Shown: positions 1 through 9,189, numbered from the stretch's first letter. The stretch: DNA of 64,000 nucleotides from Kallipyga massiliensis ph2 (GCF_000311985.1 NZ_HE978586.1:235335-299334); one strand, 5' to 3'. A program made the numbers and translations. The notes: generated from the letters alone by a model not told the origin.

Positions 1-457
1 TCAGGATGTATTCATCTCCGTCCTTGACGGCTACGGTCTGCTGACCGGAAGCGTCAGTCCCGGCATTGGGCTCGGTCAAACCGAAAGCACCCAGTTTTTC
101 ACCGGAAGCCAGGGGACGTAAGTATTTTTCTTTCTGCTCCTCATTGGCGAAGCGCATTAACGCACCACCACAGAGAGAGGTATGTGCCGATACGATGACG
201 GATGTCGAGGCGCAAACCCGGGCCAGTTCTTCCACCAGGATGGCATAAAGAAGTTCGGATCCACCTTCTCCGCCTAATTCCTCAGGGAAAGGAATACCGA
301 AATAGCCAAGCTTCTGCATCTTCTTGACGTTCTCCATGGGAAATTCATGGGTCTCATCAATTTCCACGGCCAGAGGTTCCACTTCAGTTTCCGCGAACTT
401 GCGGAACATCTGACGCATCTCCTCCATCTCTTTCATCACATTCAGATCAAATTCCAT
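1..457 (-). CDS. bcd: Butyryl-CoA dehydrogenase, N-terminal part
   Basis: Acyl-CoA dehydrogenase that reduces crotonyl-CoA to butyryl-CoA, normally with electron-transferring flavoprotein in the cytoplasm. Only the first 152 codons are present; the gene runs off the left edge. The helical N-terminal domain is visible, followed at residues 123-135 by the family signature GAFGLTEPNAGTD, which contacts FAD and substrate. The ATG follows a good GGAGG site. It is the last visible gene of a thiolase-crotonase-dehydrogenase series on the minus strand, which supports butyryl-CoA rather than longer acyl substrates. Substrate range is inferred from the neighbours. Confidence 0.9.
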   Translation of the reverse strand, partial: MEFDLNVMKEMEEMRQMFRKFAETEVEPLAVEIDETHEFPMENVKKMQKLGYFGIPFPEELGGEGGSELLYAILVEELARVCASTSVIVSAHTSLCGGALMRFANEEQKEKYLRPLASGEKLGAFGLTEPNAGTDASGQQTVAVKDGDEYIL

Positions 458-492
458 AGATTCCTCCTATTAGTCATGGACCTACATAATCA

Positions 493-524
493 AGGATAAA
501 GGGCATAGTTATGCCCTTTATCCT
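493..524. other. Perfect 14-bp hairpin between hbd and bcd
   Basis: AGGATAAAGGGCAT is followed by a 4-nt loop and its exact reverse complement. On the coding (minus) strand no clear T-tract follows, so it is more likely an mRNA stability or attenuation hairpin inside the operon than a full terminator. This is an inference from the fold alone. Confidence 0.6.
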
Positions 525-543
525 CATTTACTATCATAGACCT

Positions 544-1380
544 TTATTTGCTATAGTCAAAGAAACCTTGACCGGTCTTCCGACCCAGGCGTCCGCCGCG
601 GACCATCTTTCTCAGGAGAGGGGCGGGGCGGTACTTGGAGTCGCCGAATTCATTGTAGAGGACTTCCATGATGGCCAGGACGACGTCCAAACCGATGAGG
701 TCACCGAGTTCCAGGGGGCCCATGGGATGGTTGGCACCGAGCTTCATGGCGGTGTCAATGTCTTCCGGCTTAGCCAGTCCGTCTTCCAGGATAGAAATAC
801 CTTCGTTGATATAGGGAACCAGGATCCGGTTAACCACGAATCCGGGACCTTCCTTAACCACAACAGGGGTCTTGCCCAATTCTTCAGAAATGGAGACGAT
901 CTTGTCTACCGTTTCCTGGGGAGTATTGATTCCGGGGATAACCTCAATTAACTTCATGACCGGGGCGGGGTTGAAGAAGTGCATCCCGATCAAGGGACGA
1001 GACAGGCCGGCGCCGATCTCGGTCACGGAAAGAGAAGAGGTGTTGGAAGCAAAGATGCAGTCCTTTTTGACGGTCTCATCTAACTTCTTGAAGGTCTCTT
1101 TTTTGATGGCCATGTTTTCGATGGCAGCTTCAACGATGAGGTCGCAGTCATCCAACTGGTCGTTCAGGCAAGGGGTGATCCGGTTGACGATGGCATCGGC
1201 ATCTGCCTGGTCCATCTTTCCCTTTTGAACCCGACGGTCCAAACCCTTTTTAATCTTTGCCTTTCCTCCCTCGGAAAATTCAATCTTGATATCCGAGAGC
1301 ATGATTTCGTGTCCTTTTTGTGCGAAGGCCTGGGCAATTCCAGATCCCATGGTCCCGGCACCGATTACTCCAACTTTCAT
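544..1380 (-). CDS. hbd: 3-hydroxybutyryl-CoA dehydrogenase
   Basis: NAD(P)-dependent enzyme interconverting acetoacetyl-CoA and 3-hydroxybutyryl-CoA in butyrate synthesis. The 278-residue protein has the usual family length. It opens with the Rossmann motif [13 protein letters not shown] (residues 4-16), has the ASNTSS segment near residue 112 and the [17 protein letters not shown] signature around residues 132-148, which holds the catalytic His. The C-terminal domain ends in [10 protein letters not shown], typical of the family. It lies 66 bp downstream of crt and upstream of bcd, in the order thl-crt-hbd-bcd. Confidence 0.95.
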   Translation of the reverse strand: MKVGVIGAGTMGSGIAQAFAQKGHEIMLSDIKIEFSEGGKAKIKKGLDRRVQKGKMDQADADAIVNRITPCLNDQLDDCDLIVEAAIENMAIKKETFKKLDETVKKDCIFASNTSSLSVTEIGAGLSRPLIGMHFFNPAPVMKLIEVIPGINTPQETVDKIVSISEELGKTPVVVKEGPGFVVNRILVPYINEGISILEDGLAKPEDIDTAMKLGANHPMGPLELGDLIGLDVVLAIMEVLYNEFGDSKYRPAPLLRKMVRGGRLGRKTGQGFFDYSK

Positions 1381-1446
1381 TCTTCCTCCTTTATTGGCTG
1401 AAAGCCATATTTCTCCTTCAAGCAGATCCCCTGCCCTTAAGAAGAT

Positions 1447-2226
1447 TTACTTGTTTTGGAAATTCTTTTCTTTCCGCTTTTCCAGGAAGGCGGACATACC
1501 TTCTACCTGGTCCTCCGAATCGAAGCAGTTGCCGAAATAACCGGCTTCCGTTTCCATGGCTTTGTCCATGGGTTCTTCGATTCCTTGCAGGAGGGCGGCT
1601 TTGGTATTGCGGACGGCAATGGGGGCATTGCCGGCGATCCGCTGGGCGGTCTTCATGGCTTGGGCCATGAGGTCCTCTTGAGCAAAAACTTCAGAGACCA
1701 GGCCGATCTCCTTGGCTTCCTCGGCCTTGATGTTCTTGGCGGTATAGAGGAGTTCCTTGGCCTTGGACATGGACCCGATCACCCGAGCCAGTCGCTGGGT
1801 TCCGCCGAAGCCTGCTGTGATGCCCAAGCCCACTTCCGGCTGACCGAAGAGGGCGTTCTCTGAGCAGTAGCGGATGTCGCAGGACATGGCCAGCTCATTT
1901 CCCCCGCCCAGGGCGAAACCGTTGATGGCGGCGATGACGGGGATGGGGAAGGTTTCGATCTTCCGGAAAATCTTATTTCCAAGGAGTCCGAAGGCCTTGC
2001 CCTCGTCTTCGTTAAAGTCCTTCATCTGGGCGATGTCTGCTCCCGCCACGAAGGACTTGTCCCCTGAACCGGTGATGATCAGGCAACGAACCTGACCCTG
2101 GTCCACCTGGTCCATGGTCTGGTCCAGTTCCTTAAGGACCTGGTCATTCAAGGCGTTGAGGGCCTTAGGCCGGTCAATCGTAATGACCCCGACCTGGCCC
2201 TGGACATCATATTTTACAAATTCCAT
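1447..2226 (-). CDS. crt: 3-hydroxybutyryl-CoA dehydratase (crotonase)
   Basis: Enoyl-CoA hydratase/isomerase family member of 259 residues, expected to dehydrate 3-hydroxybutyryl-CoA to crotonyl-CoA. The oxyanion-hole segment SFVAGADIAQM (about residues 59-69) and the INGFALGGGNELAMSCD signature (about 101-117) are intact, and the catalytic glutamates lie in the PEVGLG region near residue 130. The ATG follows an AGGAGG site. The position between thiolase and hbd genes fits the butyryl-CoA pathway. The exact substrate is inferred from context. Confidence 0.94.
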   Translation of the reverse strand: MEFVKYDVQGQVGVITIDRPKALNALNDQVLKELDQTMDQVDQGQVRCLIITGSGDKSFVAGADIAQMKDFNEDEGKAFGLLGNKIFRKIETFPIPVIAAINGFALGGGNELAMSCDIRYCSENALFGQPEVGLGITAGFGGTQRLARVIGSMSKAKELLYTAKNIKAEEAKEIGLVSEVFAQEDLMAQAMKTAQRIAGNAPIAVRNTKAALLQGIEEPMDKAMETEAGYFGNCFDSEDQVEGMSAFLEKRKEKNFQNK

Positions 2227-2245
2227 GCTGCCTCCTTACAGGAAT

Positions 2246-2272
2246 GAGGGGAGTGAAGGCTTCACTCCCCTC
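2246..2272. other. GC-rich hairpin between thiolase and crotonase genes
   Basis: GAGGGGAGTGA pairs with TCACTCCCCTC around a 5-nt loop just after the thiolase stop. There is no strong T-tract on the coding strand. As with the hairpin after hbd, it probably separates or stabilises segments of a polycistronic mRNA. Confidence 0.55.
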
Positions 2273-2284
2273 TTGCTTTCTCAA

Positions 2285-3475
2285 TTAGTCTTCAACCTTC
2301 TTGATGGCTGTGGCAACGCCCATCCCACCACCGACGCAGAGGGTGGCCAGGGCTTGCTTGGCATCCTTCCGGCGGAGGAATTCATAAATCAGGGTAACCA
2401 GGATCCGAGCACCGGAGCATCCAACGGGGTGACCGATGGCGATAGCGCCACCATTAACGTTGGTCTTTTCCGGGTCGAGTCCAAGTTCTTCCATGCAGAC
2501 CACGGACTGGGCGGCAAAGGCTTCATTGGCTTCCACCAGGTCGAAGGCATTGATGTCGCAATCCAGCTTCTTCATCAGTCTCTTGGTCGCTTCGATTGGG
2601 CCGGTTCCCATGATGGCAGGATCAACACCGCCAACGGTTCCGTCAACATATTCCACCTGGGGCTTGACACCCAGTTCCTTCATCTTGGATTCAGAGATCA
2701 GGATGACGCAGGCTGCTCCGTCATTGATTCCGGAGGAGTTTCCAGCAGTCACCACGCCACCTTCCTTGAAAGCGGGTCTCAGTCTGGCGACGGATTCCAT
2801 GGTCTGACCATAGCGGATTCCCTCATCCTTATTGAAGGTGATGGTTTCCTTTCTCTTCTTTACTTCAACAGGAACGATCTCTTCCTGGAAGACGTCGGCC
2901 TTTTGTGCCTTTTCTGCCCGGTTCTGGGACATAACAGCATATTCATCCAACTTCTCACGGGAATAGCCCCACTTCTCAGCAATGTTTTCAGCGGTAATGC
3001 CCATATGGTAGTTGTTGAAGGCATCCGTTAACGCATCATGGGTCATGGAGTCGATGATCTTGGCATCGCCCATCCGGTATCCATAGCGGCCATTGGTCAG
3101 GAGGTAGGGAGCCATGGACATGTTTTCGGTTCCGCCGCAGACAACGATATCCGCATCGCCGGTTTTGATCATTCGGGCACCGGTGTTGACGGTCTCAAGG
3201 CCGGATCCGCAGAGGATGTTCATGGTCACGGCCGGGGTGGTTACGGGGATACCGGCGTTGACGGAAGCCTGACGAGCCACGTTCTGTCCGGCACCGGCCT
3301 GGAGGACGTTGCCCATGTAGACAAAGTCCACATCTTCCGGCTTGATCCCTGCGCGATTTAAAGATTCTTTAATAACAATTTCAGCTAACTTCTTTGCGGG
3401 TACGGTAGAAAGTGCCCCACCCATCGTTCCGACTGCTGTTCTGACAGCTCCAGTGATAAAGATTCTTTCAGACAT
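2285..3475 (-). CDS. thlA: Acetyl-CoA acetyltransferase (thiolase)
   Basis: Condenses two acetyl-CoA to acetoacetyl-CoA, the first step of butyrate formation. The 396-residue protein has the normal thiolase length. The nucleophilic Cys sits in NILCGSGLETV (about residues 85-95), the NEAFAAQ motif is near residue 314, the GGAIAIGHPVGCSG motif with the catalytic His is near residues 340-353, and the second Cys lies in TLCVGGGMG near the C terminus. It is the promoter-proximal gene of the butyrate cluster, with a GGGAGT ribosome binding site. Confidence 0.95.
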   Translation of the reverse strand: MSERIFITGAVRTAVGTMGGALSTVPAKKLAEIVIKESLNRAGIKPEDVDFVYMGNVLQAGAGQNVARQASVNAGIPVTTPAVTMNILCGSGLETVNTGARMIKTGDADIVVCGGTENMSMAPYLLTNGRYGYRMGDAKIIDSMTHDALTDAFNNYHMGITAENIAEKWGYSREKLDEYAVMSQNRAEKAQKADVFQEEIVPVEVKKRKETITFNKDEGIRYGQTMESVARLRPAFKEGGVVTAGNSSGINDGAACVILISESKMKELGVKPQVEYVDGTVGGVDPAIMGTGPIEATKRLMKKLDCDINAFDLVEANEAFAAQSVVCMEELGLDPEKTNVNGGAIAIGHPVGCSGARILVTLIYEFLRRKDAKQALATLCVGGGMGVATAIKKVED

Positions 3476-3601
3476 TTTTTACTCCCTTTCCGGACCTTGT
3501 GGTCCCTGTCCAACATACCCTTTCCGATCTTTCCCCGTGTCCCCCGGCCTGTATTTTCCAGGCTTCTGAAATGGGGTTTCGCAAGGAATTCTCTTGATAA
3601 A

Positions 3602-3629
3602 TATTTAACTTAGTCTTATTCTACTACAA
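3602..3629 (-). promoter_or_regulatory. Candidate promoter of the butyrate operon
   Basis: On the minus strand TTGTAG is separated by 16 bp from TAAATA, about 130 bp upstream of thlA. Both hexamers are imperfect, so this is a tentative call based on position and AT-rich context. Confidence 0.35.
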
Positions 3630-3745
3630 TTAGCCGGTCCTGTAAAGGAGGAAATGGATTATATTTAGGAGGCCGAAAGAGAACTTTTCTGATACCATTT
3701 AATGAGACAAAAAATCTTACCGGGCCTAAAAAAACGGACTGCACA

Positions 3746-3785
3746 TAAAAAAATGCCCAATCCCTTGGAGTGAAGGGAAGGGCAT
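3746..3785 (-). terminator. Terminator downstream of tRNA-Val
   Basis: On the minus strand ATGCCC and CCCTT arms pair with AAGGG and GGGCAT, followed by a run of seven T. It lies directly after the tRNA-Val gene. Confidence 0.85.
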
Positions 3786-3793
3786 CTACCACA

Positions 3794-3867
3794 TGGAAAA
3801 TCAGGGACTCGAACCCTGGACCCCCACGATGTGAACGTGGTGCTCTAACCAACTGAGCTAATTTTCC
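3794..3867 (-). tRNA. tRNA-Val (anticodon CAC)
   Basis: A full cloverleaf can be drawn: acceptor GGAAAAT/ATTTTCC, D-arm GCTC/GAGC, anticodon stem CCACG/CGTGG with loop TTCACAT (anticodon CAC, reading GUG), and T-arm CAGGG/CCCTG with GTTCGAGTC. The discriminator is A and the CCA end is not encoded. Confidence 0.95.
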
Positions 3868-3882
3868 AAAGAGAACAGAACT

Positions 3883-3911
3883 ATTATATGCAAAAACCCC
3901 ATGCCCTTCAA
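3883..3911 (-). promoter_or_regulatory. Promoter of tRNA-Val
   Basis: TTGAAG, 17 bp, then TATAAT, about 15 bp upstream of the tRNA. It overlaps the upstream end of the divergent hydrolase reading frame, which supports the later start chosen for that gene. Confidence 0.8.
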
Positions 3912-3992
3912 GTGCTTTCCCTTCTTTTCCCCCGGAAAGCCTCCCGGGTGGCCATTGACGGTAGCAGAACCGATGAAAGAAAGGAATTCAAG

Positions 3993-4922
3993 ATGACTGA
4001 AGACTTTACCATCCAATCCCTCCACGACCAAATCCCCATCCACCTGACAAAATTCCAGCCCGAGGAGGGGCCCGTCCGGGCCCGGGTCCTGATCCTCCAC
4101 GGAATGTGCGAGCACCGGGGCCGCTACCGGGAGTTTGCCCAATTTCTGGCTGACCAGGGATTGGAGGTCTATACCATGGACTGGCGAGGACATGGAGAGA
4201 CCTTGGTGGATGGACACTTGGGCTATTTCGCCTCCGAGTCGGGCTACCTGGTCCAAACCGGGGACCTAATCCATGTGATCGAGACCATCGACCGGGGAGA
4301 CCTGCCATTTTTGGTCTTCGCCCATTCCATGGGGACCCTCTATGCCCGCTTTCTCCTCCAGTCCCGGCCCCACTTCTGTGACCTCCTCCTCCTTTCCGGC
4401 CCGCCCGCCAATAATTCCAAAATCGGGGGCGCCATCCTCATGGCCCGCCTTCTCTCCGCCATTCGTCCTGAGGCCCCCTCCTCCTTCCTTCAAAAAATCA
4501 CCTTTGCGGACTATGCCAAGTCAATCCCGGACCGGAAGACCGACCTGGACTGGCTTTCCTGTGATCCGGAGAATGTGGCGACCTATATTGCCGACCCCCT
4601 TTGCGGTTTCCCTTTCACCAACCGGGGCTTCCTGGACCTCTACCTCCTGACCAAGGCCTGTTTTGAAAGGCCCTCATCCGAAGAAAAGCCCTCCTATGAC
4701 CTCCCCATCCACCTCTTCCGGGGAAAGGGCGACCCCTGTCCCCGGCCTAATGATGGAGGGCCTGAGGAGATCAAGGAAACCCTCCAAGATTGGGGCTTCT
4801 CCCGGATTTCAGAGAAGGTCTATGCCCATTCCCGCCATGAGCTCCTTTTTGATCGGGATAAGAATCAAGTCTATCAGGACCTTCTTGCAACGATCAACAA
4901 CCATCTTCCCGCAGTCCTCTAA
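3993..4922 (+). CDS. Alpha/beta hydrolase, monoacylglycerol lipase-like
   Basis: Cytosolic serine hydrolase of 309 residues. Visible features are the strand and oxyanion motif HGMCEHRGRY (about residues 36-45), DWRGHG near 65, and the nucleophile elbow FAHSMGT (about 105-111), which corresponds to GxSxG with Ala replacing the first Gly. A late His is in HSRHELL near the C terminus. The family hydrolyses lysophospholipids or monoacylglycerols; the actual substrate is unknown. The ATG at 3993 is preferred over one at 3888 because it has an AAAGGA site and the upstream part overlaps the tRNA-Val promoter. Confidence 0.85.
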   Translation: MTEDFTIQSLHDQIPIHLTKFQPEEGPVRARVLILHGMCEHRGRYREFAQFLADQGLEVYTMDWRGHGETLVDGHLGYFASESGYLVQTGDLIHVIETIDRGDLPFLVFAHSMGTLYARFLLQSRPHFCDLLLLSGPPANNSKIGGAILMARLLSAIRPEAPSSFLQKITFADYAKSIPDRKTDLDWLSCDPENVATYIADPLCGFPFTNRGFLDLYLLTKACFERPSSEEKPSYDLPIHLFRGKGDPCPRPNDGGPEEIKETLQDWGFSRISEKVYAHSRHELLFDRDKNQVYQDLLATINNHLPAVL

Positions 4923-4958
4923 GCCCCCGAGTTTTCAACGGTTTTACCAAAGCGAATG

Positions 4959-4991
4959 AAAAGCCCCCTTCACTGGAGAAGGGGGCTTTTT
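4959..4991. terminator. Bidirectional terminator, hydrolase/trkA
   Basis: AAAAGCCCCCTTC pairs with GAAGGGGGCTTTT around a 6-nt loop, with T-runs on both strands. It lies between the convergent ends of the hydrolase (plus) and trkA (minus). Confidence 0.9.
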
Positions 4992-4992
4992 G

Positions 4993-6357
4993 TTATTTTT
5001 CTTCCTGGACAAATTGGATGATATCCTTGATGTTTTTGTGGGTGGTGATGACGGAAACGTCGTCCCCCACTTCGATGGAATCCGATCCGTTGGGGATGAT
5101 ATAGTCGTCTCCCCGGTGGATGCCGATGATTAAGGTGGAGGAAATGAGCTTGATGTCCCTGAGTGGCTTGCCGGTGATGGAGGACTCGTTCAGGATATGG
5201 AATTCCATGGCCTCCACCTGGTCATCCACCATCTGGTAGAGGCGGATCATGGAGGAATGGGAAGTCGCCTTCAAGGACCGGGAGAGTCGGATCATTTTTT
5301 CCGCCAGGAGTTGCTTGGGGGTGATGATGGTGTCCAAGCCCAGGTGGGTCAGGTGCTTGAGGATGATGGGCCTGTCCACCCGGGTGATGATCTTAGGCAC
5401 AGCCCGGTCCTGGGCGAATGAGGAAAGGATGATGTTCTCCTCATCGTTATTTTGGAGGGCGGCTACAGCATCGAAGGACTCCAGTCCCTCCGCATCCAAG
5501 AGGAGGGGATCCTTGGCCTCCCCATAGACCACATCCACCATGGGAAAGTCCAGGGCCAGCTTCTTGCCGACTTCCACATCTTCTTCAATCACCTTGATAT
5601 ACATGGAAGTCTGCTTGGTCAGCCGCTCAACCAGATAGTAGGTCAGATCGCCACCGCCCAGGATCATGAGGGAGCGGACGGTCATGGGATCCCGGGTCAT
5701 GTCCTGGTAAACCAGCTTCAGGTCTTCCCTCTTGCCGGTGACGTGGATCTTGTCCCCGGCATGGATCTCGAAGTTGCCATTGGGGATAAAGACGTAGTCC
5801 CCCCGCTGGACCGCACAGATCAGCATTCGACCTTCAAATAGCTTGGTGAATTCCATGAGGGTCTTGTTGCAGGCGGAGGATTCTTCCGTGACCGTCAGCT
5901 CGATAATCCGGATCTGGTTGTTGGAAAAGGACTCCATGGACTCAGCCGCCGGGAAGGCTAGGATTTTGGAGATGAGGACTGCCGCATCCATCTCCGGATT
6001 GACGATCCGGGAGACGCCCAGGGCGTCCTGCATAAAATCCATGTCCTCCAGGTATTCGGTGGACCGGACCCGGCCATAAACGTGGCCGACACCCAACTCC
6101 GAAGCCAGAATGGAGGCGATGATATTCGTTTCATCCGATGAGGTAACGGCCAGGAAGACATCTTCTTCACTGAGGTCGATTTCCCGGAGGATGTTGATCG
6201 AGGTGGCTGATCCCACAATAGCCTGGATGTCATAGGTTGAATAGAGGTCATTGACCCGGTCCTCATCGGTATCGATCAGGACAAGGTCATTGGATTCCCA
6301 AAGGGATTCACAGATGGCACGGCCGACTTCGCCGGCTCCACAAACGACAATTTTCAA
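4993..6357 (-). CDS. trkA: Trk potassium uptake system regulatory subunit TrkA
   Basis: Peripheral cytoplasmic NAD(H)-binding subunit that gates the TrkH potassium channel. The 454 residues hold two RCK halves: the first begins IVVCGAGEVGRAI (residues 3-15) and the second has ILGGGDLTYYLVERL near residue 233. Each is followed by a TrkA-C type domain; the last ends near IIPNGSDSIEVGDDV. The start is TTG, with GGAGG about 8 bp upstream, because no ATG fits the conserved N terminus. It lies 12 bp after trkH, so the two are co-transcribed. Confidence 0.93.
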   Translation of the reverse strand: MKIVVCGAGEVGRAICESLWESNDLVLIDTDEDRVNDLYSTYDIQAIVGSATSINILREIDLSEEDVFLAVTSSDETNIIASILASELGVGHVYGRVRSTEYLEDMDFMQDALGVSRIVNPEMDAAVLISKILAFPAAESMESFSNNQIRIIELTVTEESSACNKTLMEFTKLFEGRMLICAVQRGDYVFIPNGNFEIHAGDKIHVTGKREDLKLVYQDMTRDPMTVRSLMILGGGDLTYYLVERLTKQTSMYIKVIEEDVEVGKKLALDFPMVDVVYGEAKDPLLLDAEGLESFDAVAALQNNDEENIILSSFAQDRAVPKIITRVDRPIILKHLTHLGLDTIITPKQLLAEKMIRLSRSLKATSHSSMIRLYQMVDDQVEAMEFHILNESSITGKPLRDIKLISSTLIIGIHRGDDYIIPNGSDSIEVGDDVSVITTHKNIKDIIQFVQEEK

Positions 6358-6369
6358 TGGAATTCCCTC

Positions 6370-7818
6370 CTATTTTTTCTTCCAGACCCTGGGCAAAAAG
6401 AGGATCATCACCGGGAAGATTTCCAGACGCCCGGCTATCATGAGGACAGTGAGCACGGCCTTCGAAAAGGGAGAGAAGGCTGCAAAGGAAGCCCGGGGAC
6501 CGACGGCGGCCATTCCCGGACCGATATTGTTGAAGGTGGCCGCCACAGCGGAGAAGGCGGTCATGAAATCCTGCTCGGAAAAGGAGACCAGGAGGAGACC
6601 GGTTGTAAAAACCATGGCGTAGATGGCCAGGTAGACGAAGACCGACCGGACATATTCATCGCCTGGCCTCTTCCCGTCAATGGTGATGGGCTTTAGGAGG
6701 CGGGGATGGACCGCATGGCGGACTTCCCTTTTCATGGATTTCAGATAAATGAGAACTCGGGAAACCTTGATCCCGCCCGCCGTGGACCCGGCCATGGACC
6801 CGGTAAACATGAGGATGAGGAGGATGATGTGGGCGAAAAGGGGCCAGAGGGCAAAGTTGGCGGTTCCGAAGCCCGAGGTGGAGATGATGGTGGACACGGT
6901 GAAGAAGCTGTCCCGGAAGAGGGCTTCCATGCTTCGATAGGAAGGGGCGATGCAGACCATGATGGCGAGGGTGGAAAGGATGATCAGGGTCCAATAGAGG
7001 CGGAGCTCCTCATTGGCAAAGAAGCGCTTGAAGCGTTTCCGGAAAAGGAGGAAGTAGAGGTTAAAGTTGGTGCCGAAGGCGATCATACCGATGGCCAGGA
7101 TGTACTCCACCAGAGGGTTTTGGAAATGGCCTACGCTCAAAGCCTTGTTGGAAAAACCGCCGGTTCCTGCTGTCCCGAAAGCATGAATCATGGCGTCAAA
7201 GAGGTTCATGCCGGCCAGGCAGAGGAGACCGATCAAAACGGCGGTCATGATCAAATAGAGCTTGTAGAGCATAAAGGCCGAAGACTTGTTTTTGGAGGCC
7301 AGCTTGCCGAATTCCGGACCCGGCACTTCCGCCTTCATGATGTTGACTGCCCCCTCCCCCATCTCCGGGGCAAAGGCAAAGGCGAAGACCAGGATCCCCA
7401 TCCCCCCAATCAAGTGGGAGAATGACCGCCAGAAAAGCATAGATTGGGACAGGGCCTCGACATCCGTCAGGATGGAGGAGCCTGTGGTGGTAAAACCCGA
7501 TGCCATCTCAAAAACCGCATCCAGGAGGGAAGGAATTTCCCGGGCAAAGTAAAAGGGCAAGGCCCCGAAAAATGACAGGAGAAACCAGGACAGGCTGGTG
7601 ATGGCAAAGCCGTCGACAAGGGTATACTTCATTCCCCTCGGTCCGACCTTCATCATGGCCAAGCCGAGGGCGGACAAAATCCCCATGGTGGCCAAAAAGG
7701 CCAGGAGGGTCCGACCGGATTCCCGATAGATGAGCCCCACCAGGAGGGGGGCCAACATCATGGCCGCCTCGATGAGGCAGACCTTGCCTAAAAATCGAAT
7801 GACAACGCGTTTATTCAC
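6370..7818 (-). CDS. trkH: Potassium uptake protein TrkH
   Basis: Integral membrane potassium-translocating subunit of 482 residues with about ten to twelve hydrophobic segments. The four pore-loop filters are recognisable, for example ASGFTTTGSSIL (about residues 104-115), GTAGTGGFSNKA near 215, STSGFGTANFALW near 314, and ATFNNIGPGM near 425. The start is GTG with a GAGG site. With trkA downstream it forms a two-gene potassium uptake operon. TrkH and KtrB are related; pairing with a full-length TrkA supports TrkH. Confidence 0.93.
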   Translation of the reverse strand: MNKRVVIRFLGKVCLIEAAMMLAPLLVGLIYRESGRTLLAFLATMGILSALGLAMMKVGPRGMKYTLVDGFAITSLSWFLLSFFGALPFYFAREIPSLLDAVFEMASGFTTTGSSILTDVEALSQSMLFWRSFSHLIGGMGILVFAFAFAPEMGEGAVNIMKAEVPGPEFGKLASKNKSSAFMLYKLYLIMTAVLIGLLCLAGMNLFDAMIHAFGTAGTGGFSNKALSVGHFQNPLVEYILAIGMIAFGTNFNLYFLLFRKRFKRFFANEELRLYWTLIILSTLAIMVCIAPSYRSMEALFRDSFFTVSTIISTSGFGTANFALWPLFAHIILLILMFTGSMAGSTAGGIKVSRVLIYLKSMKREVRHAVHPRLLKPITIDGKRPGDEYVRSVFVYLAIYAMVFTTGLLLVSFSEQDFMTAFSAVAATFNNIGPGMAAVGPRASFAAFSPFSKAVLTVLMIAGRLEIFPVMILFLPRVWKKK

Positions 7819-7912
7819 AGAAAAACCTCAACTTTTTTACTCCGTCAAAAAAGGATAGGATTTGGATCGAACCATGGATGAACAGGTCCCCCAAATATAT
7901 AGATTATACCAC

Positions 7913-7921
7913 TTTCCGTCC
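7913..7921 (-). promoter_or_regulatory. Extended -10 promoter of trkHA
   Basis: TGGTATAAT on the minus strand, about 95 bp upstream of trkH. No good -35 is seen, which is compatible with an extended -10 promoter. Confidence 0.5.
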
Positions 7922-8028
7922 TGACCGACCCGGTAGGCCCCGGCCTTTTTATTTCCTCTTTTTCAAAAGGCGGTATCTTGGGTAAAAATCAAGCAAATCT
8001 TGGTTTTATGGAGAAGAAAGGAGACCCT

Positions 8029-8655
8029 ATGGACGTTTCTATTTTTATGGCGGACGGTTTGGAAGAATGTGAAGCCCTCCTGGTCGTCGACCTCATGCGC
8101 CGGGCCGGCATTGCCATCCAGACAGTGGCGGTCCACCAGCCGGATTGGGAAGGCCGGGAAGAGGACCGGAAGCGGATCCGTTCCTGCCACGATATTGAAA
8201 TTACCTGCGACACCACTATCAAAGACTATGAGCCGGGCGCGGAAGTGGCCCTCATCATCCCCGGCGGACTTCCCGGCGTGGACTACCTGAAGGCCAACGA
8301 GAAGCTCCGGGCCATCCTCATGGATTTCCATGAGAAAAAGGTGAAAAAGGATGAGGGCTGGATTGGAGCCATCTGTGCCGGGCCCACCCTCCTGGCTGAC
8401 CTGGGCATCCTTGACGGAAAGGCCGCTACGGTCTATCCCGGCCGAAAGGATGACTTGGGAGACAAGATCAATTATGTCAACCAGGATGTGGTCATGGCCC
8501 CCGGCATCATCACCGGAAAGGCCCTTGGCCTGGCCATCCCCTTCGCCCTGGTCCTCATCTCCACCCTCAAGGGTGAGGAGACGGCCAACCGGGTAGCGGA
8601 GGAAATCTATTATAGCTCCTGGTCCCAGGCCCAAAGAAAGACATCCGGTCAATAG
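8029..8655 (+). CDS. DJ-1/PfpI family protein
   Basis: Protein of 208 residues from the class I glutamine amidotransferase-like fold. The nucleophile-elbow Cys is in IGAICAGPTLL (about residues 113-123), and the acidic partner is in ADGLEECEA (residues 8-16). This matches DJ-1/YajL proteins linked to protein deglycation, chaperone or oxidative-stress roles; the exact activity cannot be read from sequence. The start at 8029 has AAAGGAG 6 bp upstream, whereas an in-frame TTG 51 bp earlier lacks one. It is monocistronic, with a strong terminator just downstream. Confidence 0.88.
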   Translation: MDVSIFMADGLEECEALLVVDLMRRAGIAIQTVAVHQPDWEGREEDRKRIRSCHDIEITCDTTIKDYEPGAEVALIIPGGLPGVDYLKANEKLRAILMDFHEKKVKKDEGWIGAICAGPTLLADLGILDGKAATVYPGRKDDLGDKINYVNQDVVMAPGIITGKALGLAIPFALVLISTLKGEETANRVAEEIYYSSWSQAQRKTSGQ

Positions 8656-8662
8656 ACGGAAA

Positions 8663-8695
8663 AAAAACAAGGACCCCAAAAGGGTCCTTGTTTTT
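8663..8695. terminator. Bidirectional terminator, DJ-1 gene/rplL
   Basis: AAAAACAAGGACCC pairs with GGGTCCTTGTTTTT around CAAAA, with T-runs on both sides, between convergent genes. Confidence 0.92.
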
Positions 8696-8714
8696 ATTTG
8701 GCTTGGTCTTAAAA

Positions 8715-9101
8715 CTACTTGACCTCGACAGTAGCACCGGCTTCTTCAAGCTGGTTCTTAATGTCTTCGGCTTCGTCCTTGGAGACCTTCTCTTTAACGG
8801 CCTTCGGAGCTTCGTCAACGAGAGCCTTGGCTTCTTTCAAGCCCAGGCCGGTGATGGTCTTGACGACCTTGATGACGTTGATCTTGGAAGAACCGGCAGA
8901 AGCCAGGATAACATCGAATTCGGTTTGTTCAGCTTCAGCAGCACCACCGGCAGCGGCAGCGGCAACAGGAGCGGCAGCAGCAACGGGAGCAGCAGCGGAT
9001 ACGCCGAATTCCTCTTCCAGAGCGGAAACGAGGTCGGAGAGTTCAAGAACGGTGAGTTCTTTAATTTGATCAATTAACTGAGTGACTTTTTCAGATGCCA
9101 T
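8715..9101 (-). CDS. rplL: 50S ribosomal protein L7/L12
   Basis: Stalk protein that recruits translation GTPases. The 128-residue product has the helical dimerisation N terminus ([20 protein letters not shown]), an Ala-rich hinge at about residues 37-55, and the conserved C-terminal domain with [17 protein letters not shown] and [10 protein letters not shown]. The start at 9101 is chosen over one 42 bp upstream because AAGGAGG is correctly placed and the family begins MA/MS. It follows rplJ by about 90 bp in the usual order. Confidence 0.97.
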   Translation of the reverse strand: MASEKVTQLIDQIKELTVLELSDLVSALEEEFGVSAAAPVAAAAPVAAAAAGGAAEAEQTEFDVILASAGSSKINVIKVVKTITGLGLKEAKALVDEAPKAVKEKVSKDEAEDIKNQLEEAGATVEVK

Positions 9102-9189
9102 TGGTAAATCCTCCTTAAGGATATTTTTGCTAGGATGGTTCAATCATCCGGTAACGCCTGCTCTCATGCGACAGAGGTTCCACAAAAGC

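Noticed and set aside
2114..3031. Plus-strand open frame of 305 codons opposite crt and thlA
   Set aside because: Antisense shadow; the minus-strand frames carry complete thiolase and crotonase motifs.
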